From an uncultured Fretibacterium sp. (lineage in GTDB: Bacteria; Synergistota; Synergistia; Synergistales; Aminobacteriaceae): a stretch of 26,183 nt of DNA. Numbering within the stretch: position 1 is the first letter of the stretch; each line of letters begins with the position of its first letter. Where the stretch lies: assembly GCA_937899395.1 (NCBI GenBank), contig CALBPU010000058.1:1-26183 (forward strand), read 5' to 3'. Below the pieces are notes generated by a model. It saw nothing but the letters and a program-made list of their open reading frames with translations. It did not search any database and had not been told where the DNA came from. Positions 8,061-16,338 of the stretch are shown one piece after another. A program made the position numbers and the translations under genes.

Positions 8061-8147
8061 AGGTTCTGCAAAAATTAAATCTATACTTTCAGGCTCAAGC
8101 TTGCTCATTTCGGTTATCGCTTCGCCGTTAATTATTATGTCATACAT
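8025..8147 (-). pseudogene. DNA methyltransferase N-terminal remnant
   Basis: A 40-codon minus-strand frame directly after ychF reads like the start of a DNA methyltransferase. It has an ING(E/D) element, a KL-x-x-x spacer, then SIDLIFAEP (residues 21-29). In intact enzymes that is followed by the catalytic (D/N)PP(Y/F) motif, typically SIDLIFADPPY. Here the Asp is Glu, the second Pro and Tyr are lost, and the frame runs into the 3' end of the MATE gene and stops. The homologous part is 8061-8144. It looks like a decayed gene cut by a recombination junction. A chance match cannot be excluded over so few residues. Confidence 0.45.
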
Positions 8148-8182
8148 TTTCCAACAGGAAAAAATCTTAAAATTTAATATTG

Positions 8183-9280
8183 CTAAACGTTAAATCTTAT
8201 CTCAATCATATCTCCGTCTTTAACGATATATTCCTTGCCTTCAAGACGCAAAACACCTTTTTCGCGACATTGAGCTATCGAATAATTGTTTGCTTCAAAA
8301 TCTTCGTACGATACAACTTGTGCCCTTATGAAGCCTCTGGCTAAATCAGAATGAATTGTTCCTGCCGCATCAACAGCATTTGAACCTTCTTTCAATGTCC
8401 ATGCCCTGACTTCATCAGAGCCGCTCGTGAAAAATGAAATTAATCCTAAAAGTTTATAAGCCTCATGAATTAATCTGTCTCGGCCGGGTTCAGTTATTGA
8501 TAAATCCTTCATAAACTCTTCCCTGTCTTGAGGGTCAAGCTGTTCAAGTTCCATTTCCGTTGAACCGTAAACTTTCACGCATGTTAAATTTTTTTTCGAC
8601 ATTTCTTTTTCAAGCTCTTTAATTTCAGGAACATCTCCTGTTTGAGTGTCATCGAGATTCAAAACTATTAATTCAGGTTTCAATGTTAAAAATGCAAATC
8701 CTGATAACAATTTTTTCTGCTCTTCAGTCATATTAAATTCTCTCAAAGGGCTTTCGTTTAACAAATGCGTTTCAAGTTCCTTAATCAATTCAAATTCCGA
8801 ATTTTCTGAAGGAGTTAATTTCTTTTTCGCCTTTTTTTCCTCAAGCCTCGCCAATCTGTTGCTTATAACTCCTAAATCACGATAAATTAATTCAGCTTCA
8901 ACAATCTTCCAGTCTCGAAACGGATCAATAGAATTTTCAGGGTGAGGCACAGCAGAATTTTTGAACACACGGATAACATGCAGCAGCGCTTCAGACTCCG
9001 ATACAAATGACAAAAATGAATTTCCTAATCCTGCACCTTTTCCCGCATCTCTTGATAATCCTGCAAGGTCTACAAACTCAACATCGGCAGGCTTTTCACT
9101 TTTAGGTTTGAAAATTTCAACGAGCTTGTCGAATCTTTTATCAGGCACGCTCACCAAGGCTCTGTTAGGTTCAGTCTTTCCGCCGGCATAAGGTTTAACT
9201 TCGGCACCTGCCCTCGTAATAACATTAAAAATTGTTGACTTCCCTGATAAAGGAAGACCTACTATTCCGCATTTAAGCAT
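8183..9280 (-). CDS. ychF: Redox-regulated ribosome-associated ATPase YchF
   Basis: A 365-aa Obg-family P-loop NTPase that prefers ATP over GTP and binds ribosomes. Walker A GLPLSGKST is at residues 8-16, and VEFVDLAGLSRDAGKGAGLG forms the G3/switch region. The helical insertion is about 125-200. The C-terminal TGS domain includes TSGSDEVRAWTLKEGSNAVDAAGTIHSD (shown only to locate it) and ends RGFIRAQVVSYEDF. Length matches the family. AGGAG lies 12 bases before the ATG. It follows the L,D-transpeptidase gene by 19 bases. Confidence 0.96.
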   Translation of the reverse strand: MLKCGIVGLPLSGKSTIFNVITRAGAEVKPYAGGKTEPNRALVSVPDKRFDKLVEIFKPKSEKPADVEFVDLAGLSRDAGKGAGLGNSFLSFVSESEALLHVIRVFKNSAVPHPENSIDPFRDWKIVEAELIYRDLGVISNRLARLEEKKAKKKLTPSENSEFELIKELETHLLNESPLREFNMTEEQKKLLSGFAFLTLKPELIVLNLDDTQTGDVPEIKELEKEMSKKNLTCVKVYGSTEMELEQLDPQDREEFMKDLSITEPGRDRLIHEAYKLLGLISFFTSGSDEVRAWTLKEGSNAVDAAGTIHSDLARGFIRAQVVSYEDFEANNYSIAQCREKGVLRLEGKEYIVKDGDMIEIRFNV

Positions 9281-9299
9281 AAAATTTTTTCACTCCTCA

Positions 9300-10094
9300 T
9301 TAATTCTCACTGATTGTTACAGGCATATTTTTATAAGCATATTGTTTTAATTCGGTTACATCTTCGTTGCTGAGCCTTATACAACCTTCTGTTGCCATTG
9401 TTCCTCTTGAATCAGGATCATGTGTTCCGTGAATACCGATTCCCTTCCAGCCTTTTGCATCAAGCCTCAAAAACCAAGGGCCGTAAGCTCCGGCAATTTT
9501 TCCCTTACCGTCTCCGAAATCGTGTTTCCATTTTGAAGCGTTTTCAATCGAGACAATTTTGAAATTTCCCACAGGCGTTCTGTTATCTCCTTTACGCTGT
9601 TTATCGCCGGGATTTTTTCCTACAGCAATAGAATATTCTTTCACAAGTTCATTCCCTTTGAATAATGAAAGAGTATAGTTTGATTTACTCACAACAATTC
9701 TGTAACTATTATCATTGTTAATGACTGAATACTTCGGAGGCTCTTTAACTTTAATTATTTTGTCGGTGTCAGGATTATTTTCTGAAGGCAAAATAATTTC
9801 TTCGGTTTTCTTAGCAACTTTCAGAGGAATTAATATCGTATTGTCTTTAACAGGTTTTAATTCAGGTTCAGGCAATGCAGCTTTAACTATAGTTTTGTTT
9901 TGGGTAACAGCTTCAGCATTGTGATTTTTCAAAGCTCCGATATTTGAATAAATAATCCCTCCCGCAAAAACACACAGCAACATTAATGCCACTCTTATAA
10001 TCGGGTGAAAACGTTTTTTGACTTTCCATTTTCCGCCGCCTTGATCAATCCAAACCGTTTTAAGCGTAAAAATATCTTTGATAATTTCGTTCAT
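9300..10094 (-). CDS. Membrane-anchored L,D-transpeptidase (YkuD domain)
   Basis: A 264-aa protein with a short cytoplasmic N-terminus, one membrane helix at about 33-51, a linker, and a YkuD catalytic domain from about 130. The domain carries the HGT motif at 222-224 and TEGCIRLS with the catalytic Cys at 238. Such enzymes make 3-3 crosslinks in peptidoglycan or attach proteins to it, acting outside the cytoplasmic membrane. No LysM or peptidoglycan-binding domain is visible. It sits between the antiporter and ychF on the same strand. Confidence 0.9.
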   Translation of the reverse strand: MNEIIKDIFTLKTVWIDQGGGKWKVKKRFHPIIRVALMLLCVFAGGIIYSNIGALKNHNAEAVTQNKTIVKAALPEPELKPVKDNTILIPLKVAKKTEEIILPSENNPDTDKIIKVKEPPKYSVINNDNSYRIVVSKSNYTLSLFKGNELVKEYSIAVGKNPGDKQRKGDNRTPVGNFKIVSIENASKWKHDFGDGKGKIAGAYGPWFLRLDAKGWKGIGIHGTHDPDSRGTMATEGCIRLSNEDVTELKQYAYKNMPVTISEN

Positions 10095-10135
10095 GATAAA
10101 AATTTTCTCCTAATGATTTATGAATTAGAAATAAT

Positions 10136-10164
10136 ATTATAGCCTTTATTCTTCAGGTTCGGAA
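10136..10164 (-). promoter_or_regulatory. Candidate promoter before the L,D-transpeptidase
   Basis: On the minus strand a perfect TATAAT (10136-10141) lies 41 bases before the transpeptidase ATG. A weak TTCCGA hexamer sits 17 bases further up, inside the end of the antiporter gene. It could give the transpeptidase and ychF their own transcription. Confidence 0.35.
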
Positions 10165-11627
10165 ATTTTTGCAAGTCCTTCCTCAACTGCCGAAAGTTTT
10201 TCACGTTCTCCAAATAACAGCAACGTGTCATATTCTTCCAGTACTGTAGCTCCTTTAGGGATTAAAAATTTCGAGCCTCTGTTAATTAACAAAATTGTAA
10301 CACCTTCGGGGAATTTCAAGTCCATAACTTTTTTCCCTATAACAGCAGCGTTAGGCATTATGTCAACTTCACGGGTTTCTTCAGTTCCGCTTCCCGGTGT
10401 TCTGTCGAATGCTAAAGGATATGTTTTAGCTTCTCTGACAATAGCGTCGAGTTTCAATAATTTCGCTGCATCGGCTAAAGTTTTTCCCTGAAGCATTACT
10501 GACGTTAAAACAACGAAGAATATTACGTTGAACATGTAACGGGCTTGAGGGTGTCCTTCAGTTAGCGGATATGTAGCTAAAATAATCGGCACAGCTCCTC
10601 TTAAACCTGTCCATGAAACAAAAACTTTTTCACGCCAATTAAACCTGCTTATCGAAGTACATGCAAAAACAGCTATAGGACGTGCGATAAACATCAAGCA
10701 AGCTGAAATTAAAAGTCCGACATTTATAACTGAAAAATTAATTAATTCTTTAGGATTAACGAGAAGTCCTAACACTAAGAACATTACAATCTGCATTAAC
10801 CACGCAAAACCTTCGTGAAATCTTTGAAGGCTGTATTTATAGAGAAAATCTCCTCCGCCCATTACTATTCCGCAAATATAAACCGCTAAATAACCGTTGC
10901 CGTAAACTGTTTCAGTTATTCCGAACGTCGTTAATACGATACAAATTCCCCATACAGGATATAAAGCTTCATTTGAGACTTTCAATTTTTGAATTGCATA
11001 ACAAGCAAAACGCCCCATCAAATATCCCATTAAACCGCCCGCAGCCATTTGCACGACAAATTTTATCGCAAGTTCCGTAACAGGCACGTCAGGAGTTGCA
11101 AGCCATGTTAAAGCAGTCAGTGTTAAGAATACAGCCATAGGATCATTACTACCTGATTCAAATTCGAGGAGAGGTTTCAAATCTCCTTTAACTCCAACTC
11201 TTTGAGTGCGTAAAATTGAGAACACCGCAGCAGCGTCTGTTGATGAAATTATTGAGCCTAACAAAAATGCGTCCTTGTAATTAAATTGAGGCAGCATTGC
11301 AATGGGTATTGCGGCAACAACAGACGTTAAAAACACTCCCAAAGTTGAAAGAACAACGCCTTGAGTAACGATAGGTTTAATGTCAGTCCACTTAGTTTGA
11401 AATCCGCCCGAAAAAAGTATGAACGCAAGGGCGAAAGTTCCTATTTGGTTAGCAGCAACGGCATCGCTGAAATTCAAACCTCCGGGACCGTCAACTCCTG
11501 CTAACATTCCGATAGCTAAAAATAAAATCAATGCCGGGACTTTGATTTTTTCGGATAACGTACCTGCAACAAGGCTCATGAAAAACAAAAGCCCTGCAAC
11601 AAGAAAAGGATTAGCCATTTGTAACAT
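10146..11627 (-). CDS. K+/H+ (or Na+/H+) antiporter, CPA1 family with RCK_C domain
   Basis: A 493-aa protein. About 13 membrane helices (residues 1-390) include the ion-site element LLEFESGSNDPMAVFL and SSTDAAAVFS, typical of CPA1 exchangers of the NhaP2/CvrA type. A cytoplasmic RCK_C (TrkA_C) domain at about 415-485 would sense ligand or nucleotide. It is shorter than E. coli NhaP2 and lacks its extra C-terminal CorC-like domain. Two Met codons are possible; the first (11627) is better placed, 12 bases after GGAG. It probably exchanges cytoplasmic K+ for protons in pH and turgor control. Confidence 0.9.
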   Translation of the reverse strand: MLQMANPFLVAGLLFFMSLVAGTLSEKIKVPALILFLAIGMLAGVDGPGGLNFSDAVAANQIGTFALAFILFSGGFQTKWTDIKPIVTQGVVLSTLGVFLTSVVAAIPIAMLPQFNYKDAFLLGSIISSTDAAAVFSILRTQRVGVKGDLKPLLEFESGSNDPMAVFLTLTALTWLATPDVPVTELAIKFVVQMAAGGLMGYLMGRFACYAIQKLKVSNEALYPVWGICIVLTTFGITETVYGNGYLAVYICGIVMGGGDFLYKYSLQRFHEGFAWLMQIVMFLVLGLLVNPKELINFSVINVGLLISACLMFIARPIAVFACTSISRFNWREKVFVSWTGLRGAVPIILATYPLTEGHPQARYMFNVIFFVVLTSVMLQGKTLADAAKLLKLDAIVREAKTYPLAFDRTPGSGTEETREVDIMPNAAVIGKKVMDLKFPEGVTILLINRGSKFLIPKGATVLEEYDTLLLFGEREKLSAVEEGLAKISEPEE

Positions 11628-11655
11628 TGTAAATTTACTCTCCTAACATTAAATA

Positions 11656-11889
11656 TTAAATAATTGTAGAAATATCTCCGCTGTACGGTGTCATACGTTC
11701 TGAAAGTTCAACTATATCTGAAAATTCTTCTTTTGTCATTAAATCAGCCATATTTTGATGCCATTTCGTATAATCAAACGGTTCTTTCAACAAAATCGAA
11801 ATAAATTGTTCTGCTTTTATTATTCCCATATTTTTCGTTAAAATTGAAACGCCTTCATCGTAAAGCTCTAAAGTATTTTTCGATAACAA
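11656..11889 (-). CDS. Putative partner (antitoxin candidate) of the PIN protein
   Basis: A 77-aa protein with the pattern EGVSILTKNMGIIKAEQFI, followed by FDYTKWHQNM. This resembles small proteins (a 'GL..L...G...A..F....GDYT..R..' pattern) often encoded next to PIN toxins. It starts at TTG 11889, one base after the PIN stop codon, with GGAGG (11898-11902) eight bases upstream; this makes the rare start credible. The pair is co-translated with the PIN gene first, the reverse of the usual antitoxin-first order. An antitoxin role is inferred from context only. Confidence 0.72.
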   Translation of the reverse strand: MLSKNTLELYDEGVSILTKNMGIIKAEQFISILLKEPFDYTKWHQNMADLMTKEEFSDIVELSERMTPYSGDISTII

Positions 11890-12339
11890 TCAAAATTCCT
11901 CCAATTCCATAATAATATTTACAGGATTTATAAGTTTTATTTTATCAATTTTGCATTTCAAAAGTCTGTCATCAGTTGAAACAAAATAATCGCACTTTGC
12001 AAAAATCGCACAAGCTACATGGCAGGCATCAATAAATTTTGCTCCTTTATCCATTATACTGATAGCTTCTTTTTCAATTTCATTTTTATGAACGGCACTT
12101 ACATAACACGACGTATTTTCATTGATGAAGGCCCTAATATTTTCACGCTTAGATGAAATTTTGTTCATGCTGTTTTCAGCGTTAAGAACATACGATGATA
12201 CCAATTCTATTTTACCGATTGATATTTGTTCTTGTAAAAATAATTTTGCCTGAGTTTCGATTGATATTCTTAGCTGGCTCTGATCATCATAAGGACGATT
12301 ATAGCAGCAATTATCAAGATATATACGCAAATTTAACAC
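11890..12339 (-). CDS. PIN-domain protein, probable ribonuclease toxin
   Basis: A protein of about 149 aa beginning with the family signature RIYLDNCCYNRPYDD, where the Asp is the first metal ligand of the PIN fold. The later FIDACHVACAIFAKCDYFVS and TDDRLL supply the remaining acidic residues. PIN toxins cleave RNA and are held inactive by a partner. The start is uncertain: GTG 12339 has a ribosome site (GGAG) only three bases away, whereas TTG 12330 gives the usual MRIYLDNCC start with 12-base spacing. It lies between lspA and the 77-aa partner. Confidence 0.85.
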   Translation of the reverse strand: MLNLRIYLDNCCYNRPYDDQSQLRISIETQAKLFLQEQISIGKIELVSSYVLNAENSMNKISSKRENIRAFINENTSCYVSAVHKNEIEKEAISIMDKGAKFIDACHVACAIFAKCDYFVSTDDRLLKCKIDKIKLINPVNIIMELEEF

Positions 12340-12350
12340 CTTCTCCGAAA

Positions 12351-12749
12351 TTATAAATACGACAGAAACGCAATTAAAGCTCCCAATGAAATTTCGACAT
12401 CTGCAAGATTAAAATTCAAATCCGGAAACAAAATCGTGAACGGAAACGGTAATGGTATCCAATCTATAACATGGCCGAAAACAATCCGCTCGATAAAATT
12501 TGAAATTGCCCCTCCAAGCATTATAGATAAACCGATTTTTACAACGGGTTTTAATTTCACGAAGATTAGAACGAAAATTATAATAACGCATACAAAACAT
12601 GAAAGAATTAAAGCAACCTTAGGAACATTATTCAAAATTCCAAAGGCTGCTCCGGAATTGTAACTTAACTGTACAAAATCCTTCAATGATATTCTTACAA
12701 GATTTTCAGCAAGGATGCAAAATATAATTATTATTAACGGGTAAAACAA
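12351..12749 (-). CDS. lspA: Lipoprotein signal peptidase (signal peptidase II)
   Basis: A 132-aa, four-helix membrane aspartyl protease that removes the signal peptide of prolipoproteins. Visible family elements are YNSGAAFG (30-37), GGAISNFIERIVFGHVIDWI with the catalytic Asp 96, and FNLADVEI with the catalytic Asp 117. The normally conserved Asp and Lys of the first helix are Glu 15 and Arg 19 here, conservative but uncommon. It starts at TTG 12749, overlapping the HAD gene by 16 bases, with GGGAT upstream; no internal Met would leave the first helix intact. At 132 aa it is on the short side for LspA. Confidence 0.88.
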   Translation of the reverse strand: MFYPLIIIIFCILAENLVRISLKDFVQLSYNSGAAFGILNNVPKVALILSCFVCVIIIFVLIFVKLKPVVKIGLSIMLGGAISNFIERIVFGHVIDWIPLPFPFTILFPDLNFNLADVEISLGALIAFLSYL

Positions 12750-13573
12750 AATTTTTTTATCCCTTCAGCAACTCCGTTATCATTGCATGAAAGCGTTATA
12801 TAATCCGCAACATTTTTCAATTCTTCGCAGGCATTTTCCATAGCAATACCTGTTCCTGCCGTCTTAATTAAATCAATATCATTAAGGCCGTCTCCGAACG
12901 CTAAAGTATTTTCAAGAGGTATATTAAGATGTTGAGCGATAAATTTTAGTCCGTTGCCTTTGTTAGCAGATAAAGCGTTAATTTCGATGTTGTTTTTTAT
13001 CGCAGAAGTGAAAAGAGCCTTCGGAAATACAATCGGAAGAGCCTTCAATAAATTTTCACGGAGTTCTTTATCGAGTGTGTAAATCTGCATTTTTTGACCG
13101 CCTGTATTTTTTTCGGCGATTAATTTCGGTAAATCATCAACAGGCGTTCTGAAATCACGAACCAATTTCGTTTGCCATTCGTTAATCATGTGTTCTGGAA
13201 TTTTATCGAAACATTTTTGATTCATAAAGCCTTTACCGTCCATTACACAATCATAAATTGCTTCAGGGAAATACTCCTCAAAAGTTTTTGCAAGAGCTAT
13301 TGTCAGTCCGACTGAAAGTTCAAAACGTGCAAGAGATTTTGATTCTTTAACGTCAAAAATTTCTCCGCCGTTCAAAGTTATAATATAGCGTACAAATTTC
13401 ATTGACTTAATACTTTCGGGAACAGCATACCAAAATCTACCTGTTGCAGGCACAATTTCAATTCCCATTGAAGCAGCTTTTTCGAGGGCGTTAAAAGTTT
13501 CGGGAGTGATTTCTTTTTTCGTGTTGAATAAAGTGTCGTCAAGGTCAAAGGCGATTAATTTTACATTCCCCAT
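12734..13573 (-). CDS. Cof-type HAD-IIB sugar/nucleotide phosphatase
   Basis: A 279-aa soluble hydrolase of the haloacid dehalogenase superfamily. Motif I is FDLDDTLF (residues 9-16), with nucleophile Asp 10 and general acid Asp 12. ATGR follows at about 43-46. A large C2B cap occupies the middle, and motif IV is FGDGLNDIDLI near the C-terminus. Cof-type members dephosphorylate small phosphorylated metabolites with loose specificity. The start lies inside the end of pepF (13-base overlap), and GAGGG lies nine bases before it. Confidence 0.92.
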   Translation of the reverse strand: MGNVKLIAFDLDDTLFNTKKEITPETFNALEKAASMGIEIVPATGRFWYAVPESIKSMKFVRYIITLNGGEIFDVKESKSLARFELSVGLTIALAKTFEEYFPEAIYDCVMDGKGFMNQKCFDKIPEHMINEWQTKLVRDFRTPVDDLPKLIAEKNTGGQKMQIYTLDKELRENLLKALPIVFPKALFTSAIKNNIEINALSANKGNGLKFIAQHLNIPLENTLAFGDGLNDIDLIKTAGTGIAMENACEELKNVADYITLSCNDNGVAEGIKKFCFTR

Positions 13574-15366
13574 ATTTCAAATCCCTCATTTAATCTCTTC
13601 TCAAAGAATTTCATTGTCCTCTCAAAAGGTTCTGTGCTTGTTAAATCAACTCCGGCTCTCCTTAAAATGTTAAGCGAGTAATCACTGCCTCCGCTCTGTA
13701 AAAATTTCAAGTAACGTTCAACAGCTCCGTCATCGTGATTAAGAATTGATGAAGCAAAAGCATTAGCCGCAGTAAAACCAGTCGAATATTTATAAACATA
13801 AAAAGCCGAATAAAAATGAGGTATTCTTGCCCATTCGACACAAAGTTCTTCATCAATTTTCATTTCGCTTCCGTAACATTCGGAGTTTAATTTTTCCCAT
13901 AAATTATTCATGAAATCGGGAGTTAAAATTCCTCCGTTTTCAGCGAGCGAATGAGTTTGTCTCTCAAAATCCGCGAACATTGCCTGCCTGAAAAACGTCG
14001 CTCTGACCATATTGTAATAATAATCAAGAAGCCATTTTTTATTCTCAATGCTGTCAGAATTTTTCAAGAGATATTCAAGCAATAACGCTTCGTTTGTAGT
14101 TGAAGCAACCTCAGCAAGCAAAATCGTATAATCGGCATAAACTTGAGGCTGATTTTTTCGTGAGTAAAAGCTGTGCATACTGTGTCCCATTTCATGAACT
14201 AACGTGAAAACATCGTTAAGTGTTCCGTTATAATTCAAAAGGACATAAGGTTGTGTTCCGTAAGACCCCCACGAATAAGCTCCTTTACGTTTACCTTTGT
14301 TCTCGTAAATATCAATCCATCTGTCCGAAATTCCCTGCTTGAAATTTTTAATGTAATCTTCACCGAGAGGCTCAAGAGCTTTTAACGAAATTTCAACGGC
14401 TTCATCGAATTTAATTTCGTTTTGAGGAGTATTTGAAATCGGTGCGTTAATGTCGTAAAAATGAAATTCATCAATTCCCAAAACTTTTTTCCTTAACGAA
14501 ACTAATTTGTGCATTAAGCCCGAATAATTTTTCGCAGTATCTACAACGTGATTATAAACATCTTCACAGACATTTTCGCCGAATAATGCCATGTCTAAAG
14601 AGTTTTTATATTTTCGTGAGCTTGCATAAAAAATATCTCCCTTTACAGAACCTGAATATAAAGCTGCGATTGCATTTTTATATTGAGCGTATGTTCCGTA
14701 AATTCCTATGAAAGCATTTTTGCGAACATCTCTGTTTTTGCTTCGTGAAAATTTGTTCCAGCGTTCTTCGGTAAGCTCTGTTAAATTTCCGTCTTCATCT
14801 TTAATGTCAGGGAATTTAATATCAGCATCGGTTAAAAGTGTGAAAGCATTTTCGGGAACAGCTTTTAATTCGCCGACTTTAGCCAATAAAACTTCAAGCT
14901 CATGAGATAAAACGTGTTCTTTCTCCCTCAATAATTTCCTGAAGAAAAATTCATAACGTGCTAATTCATGTTCGGTTTTAATGCAGTTGTTAATATAATC
15001 GTTATCAAGCGATAAAATTTCAGGCTCGAAAAACGCAACAGCCGATGAATATTTCACGAGTAAACTTTCCGACAGCCCTGCAAGTTCCATCGGTTTAGTT
15101 TCTCTTAAATCTTCATGGCTTTTCATATTAGCATAGGCATAAAGTTTTCCGATTTCGAGCGAAACTGCTTCATCATCTTTGATAAAATTCAACAAAGTTT
15201 TTGAGCCTTCACCAAGTTTTCCTGAATAATTTTTCAGAGCTTCGATTTTATTTTGAACGTCATCAAAACTTTTCTGCCAATCTTCAAATGAATTATATAT
15301 TGCCTCTAAATTCCATTTGAAATTATCAGGAATTGAATTTCTTTCAGGTACTTCATTTGATTTCAT
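13561..15366 (-). CDS. pepF: Oligoendopeptidase F (M3 family)
   Basis: A 601-aa zinc metallopeptidase that cuts short peptides in the cytoplasm. The HEMGH zinc motif is at 391-395 and the third ligand Glu at about 419 (LLAEVAST). The N-terminal helical PepF domain covers about 120-190. Length fits the family. A ribosome site GGAG lies 12 bases before the ATG. It heads a coupled run with the HAD phosphatase and lspA. Confidence 0.95.
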   Translation of the reverse strand: MKSNEVPERNSIPDNFKWNLEAIYNSFEDWQKSFDDVQNKIEALKNYSGKLGEGSKTLLNFIKDDEAVSLEIGKLYAYANMKSHEDLRETKPMELAGLSESLLVKYSSAVAFFEPEILSLDNDYINNCIKTEHELARYEFFFRKLLREKEHVLSHELEVLLAKVGELKAVPENAFTLLTDADIKFPDIKDEDGNLTELTEERWNKFSRSKNRDVRKNAFIGIYGTYAQYKNAIAALYSGSVKGDIFYASSRKYKNSLDMALFGENVCEDVYNHVVDTAKNYSGLMHKLVSLRKKVLGIDEFHFYDINAPISNTPQNEIKFDEAVEISLKALEPLGEDYIKNFKQGISDRWIDIYENKGKRKGAYSWGSYGTQPYVLLNYNGTLNDVFTLVHEMGHSMHSFYSRKNQPQVYADYTILLAEVASTTNEALLLEYLLKNSDSIENKKWLLDYYYNMVRATFFRQAMFADFERQTHSLAENGGILTPDFMNNLWEKLNSECYGSEMKIDEELCVEWARIPHFYSAFYVYKYSTGFTAANAFASSILNHDDGAVERYLKFLQSGGSDYSLNILRRAGVDLTSTEPFERTMKFFEKRLNEGFEIWGM

Positions 15367-15396
15367 AAAATATTTTCTCTCCTTAAAAATTTTGTT

Positions 15397-15663
15397 TTAA
15401 GCAATTTTATTTTTTTGTTCGGGATATAACAATAATTTTTCAATTTCTTCCGAGCTTACAAATTCATGACAGTCAGGATCGTTTTCAATTTGATTAAGCA
15501 TGTATAAATCAATTTCATCAGGTTCTTCTTCAGGAATTAACGCCCATTTAGAAAATTCATTGAAATCTCTGGCAATAATATCCCACAATTTTTTTGCGGA
15601 TTTATTGTCCATGCAATCAACAGCCGTATAGATTTTTTCTTTAATATCGTTTTGTTTACTCAT
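15397..15663 (-). CDS. Orphan antitoxin-like protein
   Basis: An 88-aa acidic protein with SAKKLWDIIARDF at about 23-35, then EPDEIDLYMLNQIENDPDC and HEFVSSEE. This pattern belongs to small antitoxins paired with RelE/ParE-type toxins in Firmicutes-like and Synergistota genomes, as I remember the family. AAAGGGAG lies seven to eight bases before the ATG. Immediately upstream, overlapping by eight bases, is only the first third of a RelE-like toxin. The antitoxin therefore appears to have outlived its toxin. Function in the absence of the toxin is unknown. Confidence 0.75.
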   Translation of the reverse strand: MSKQNDIKEKIYTAVDCMDNKSAKKLWDIIARDFNEFSKWALIPEEEPDEIDLYMLNQIENDPDCHEFVSSEEIEKLLLYPEQKNKIA

Positions 15664-15781
15664 GAATTTTTACTCCCTTTGTAAATATTCTGTCGATATA
15701 GATTACAATTATACGCTGACGAACAGAAATATTTTGCCTCTCAAGAAATTTTTGAGCCTGCTTTGAATATTCTATGCTCAT
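15656..15781 (-). pseudogene. Truncated RelE/ParE-family toxin (N-terminal fragment)
   Basis: A 41-codon frame starting at ATG 15781, whose first bases overlap the coaE stop (ATGA). It reads MSIEYSKQAQKFLERQ, then RQRII and DRIFTKG, the strand-helix-helix start of RelE/ParE toxins ('YSKQA.KFL.K....R.RII..I..L..G'). Intact members are about 85-95 aa and continue with the YRLRVG..R..F sheet carrying the active residues. Here the frame passes directly into the antitoxin ribosome site and stops at 15656. A deletion joining toxin codon 36 to the antitoxin leader would explain this. The product should lack nuclease activity. Confidence 0.68.
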
Positions 15782-16338
15782 AAAGTTATTCCCGTGATTA
15801 TTTTTTCAAGTTCATTAATATTGCCGTCATTATTTATAACATAATCGCTCATTGAAATTTTTTCATCACGCGGCAATAAATATTTTTCCCGTCTCAAGAG
15901 TTCTTCAACGCTCCAGCCTCTTTGAATTTTACAGCGTTCTGCCCTTATATTAAACGGTGCTGCAACGTAAATTATTTTATCAATCCAATTTGTTTTGCCC
16001 GCTTCAAAAATTAAAGGGATTTCGACTACGACATTATCGTGAATTTTTTCGCTTAAAATTTTCATGACTGAAGGATGAAGAATTGAGTTGCAAAAATTCC
16101 AATCTTCTTTGCTTGAAAAAATATAATCCGAAATTTTTGCCTTAATAATATTTCCCTGAGTATCAAAAATTTCACCGCCCCAATGTGAAGCGGCTAATTT
16201 TTTTACATCATAATTTTCCCATAAAGCTTTTGCTGTTTCGTCAGCGTCAAAACGTTCGCAATTTAATTTTTTCGCCAATAATTTTGATAAGGTCGATTTA
16301 CCTGCTCCAATATCTCCTGTTACTGCTATAACCGCCAT
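15778..16338 (-). CDS. coaE: Dephospho-CoA kinase
   Basis: A 186-aa enzyme for the last step of coenzyme A synthesis, phosphorylating the ribose 3' hydroxyl of dephospho-CoA with ATP. Walker A GDIGAGKST is at 8-16, FDADETAK at about 30-37, and the lid region contains AERCKIQRGWSVEELLRRE. It ends YVINNDGNINEL, the usual (V/I)NNxG element. The ATG lies inside the end of the helicase gene (41-base overlap), and the stop overlaps the toxin fragment start. Confidence 0.93.
   Translation of the reverse strand: MAVIAVTGDIGAGKSTLSKLLAKKLNCERFDADETAKALWENYDVKKLAASHWGGEIFDTQGNIIKAKISDYIFSSKEDWNFCNSILHPSVMKILSEKIHDNVVVEIPLIFEAGKTNWIDKIIYVAAPFNIRAERCKIQRGWSVEELLRREKYLLPRDEKISMSDYVINNDGNINELEKIITGITL

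Noticed and set aside
12482..12500. Glu in the LspA element FIER where most enzymes have Asp, first read as a lost catalytic residue
   Set aside because: By the Pseudomonas structure the catalytic Asp is the one in the following V-x-D element, which is present (Asp 96).
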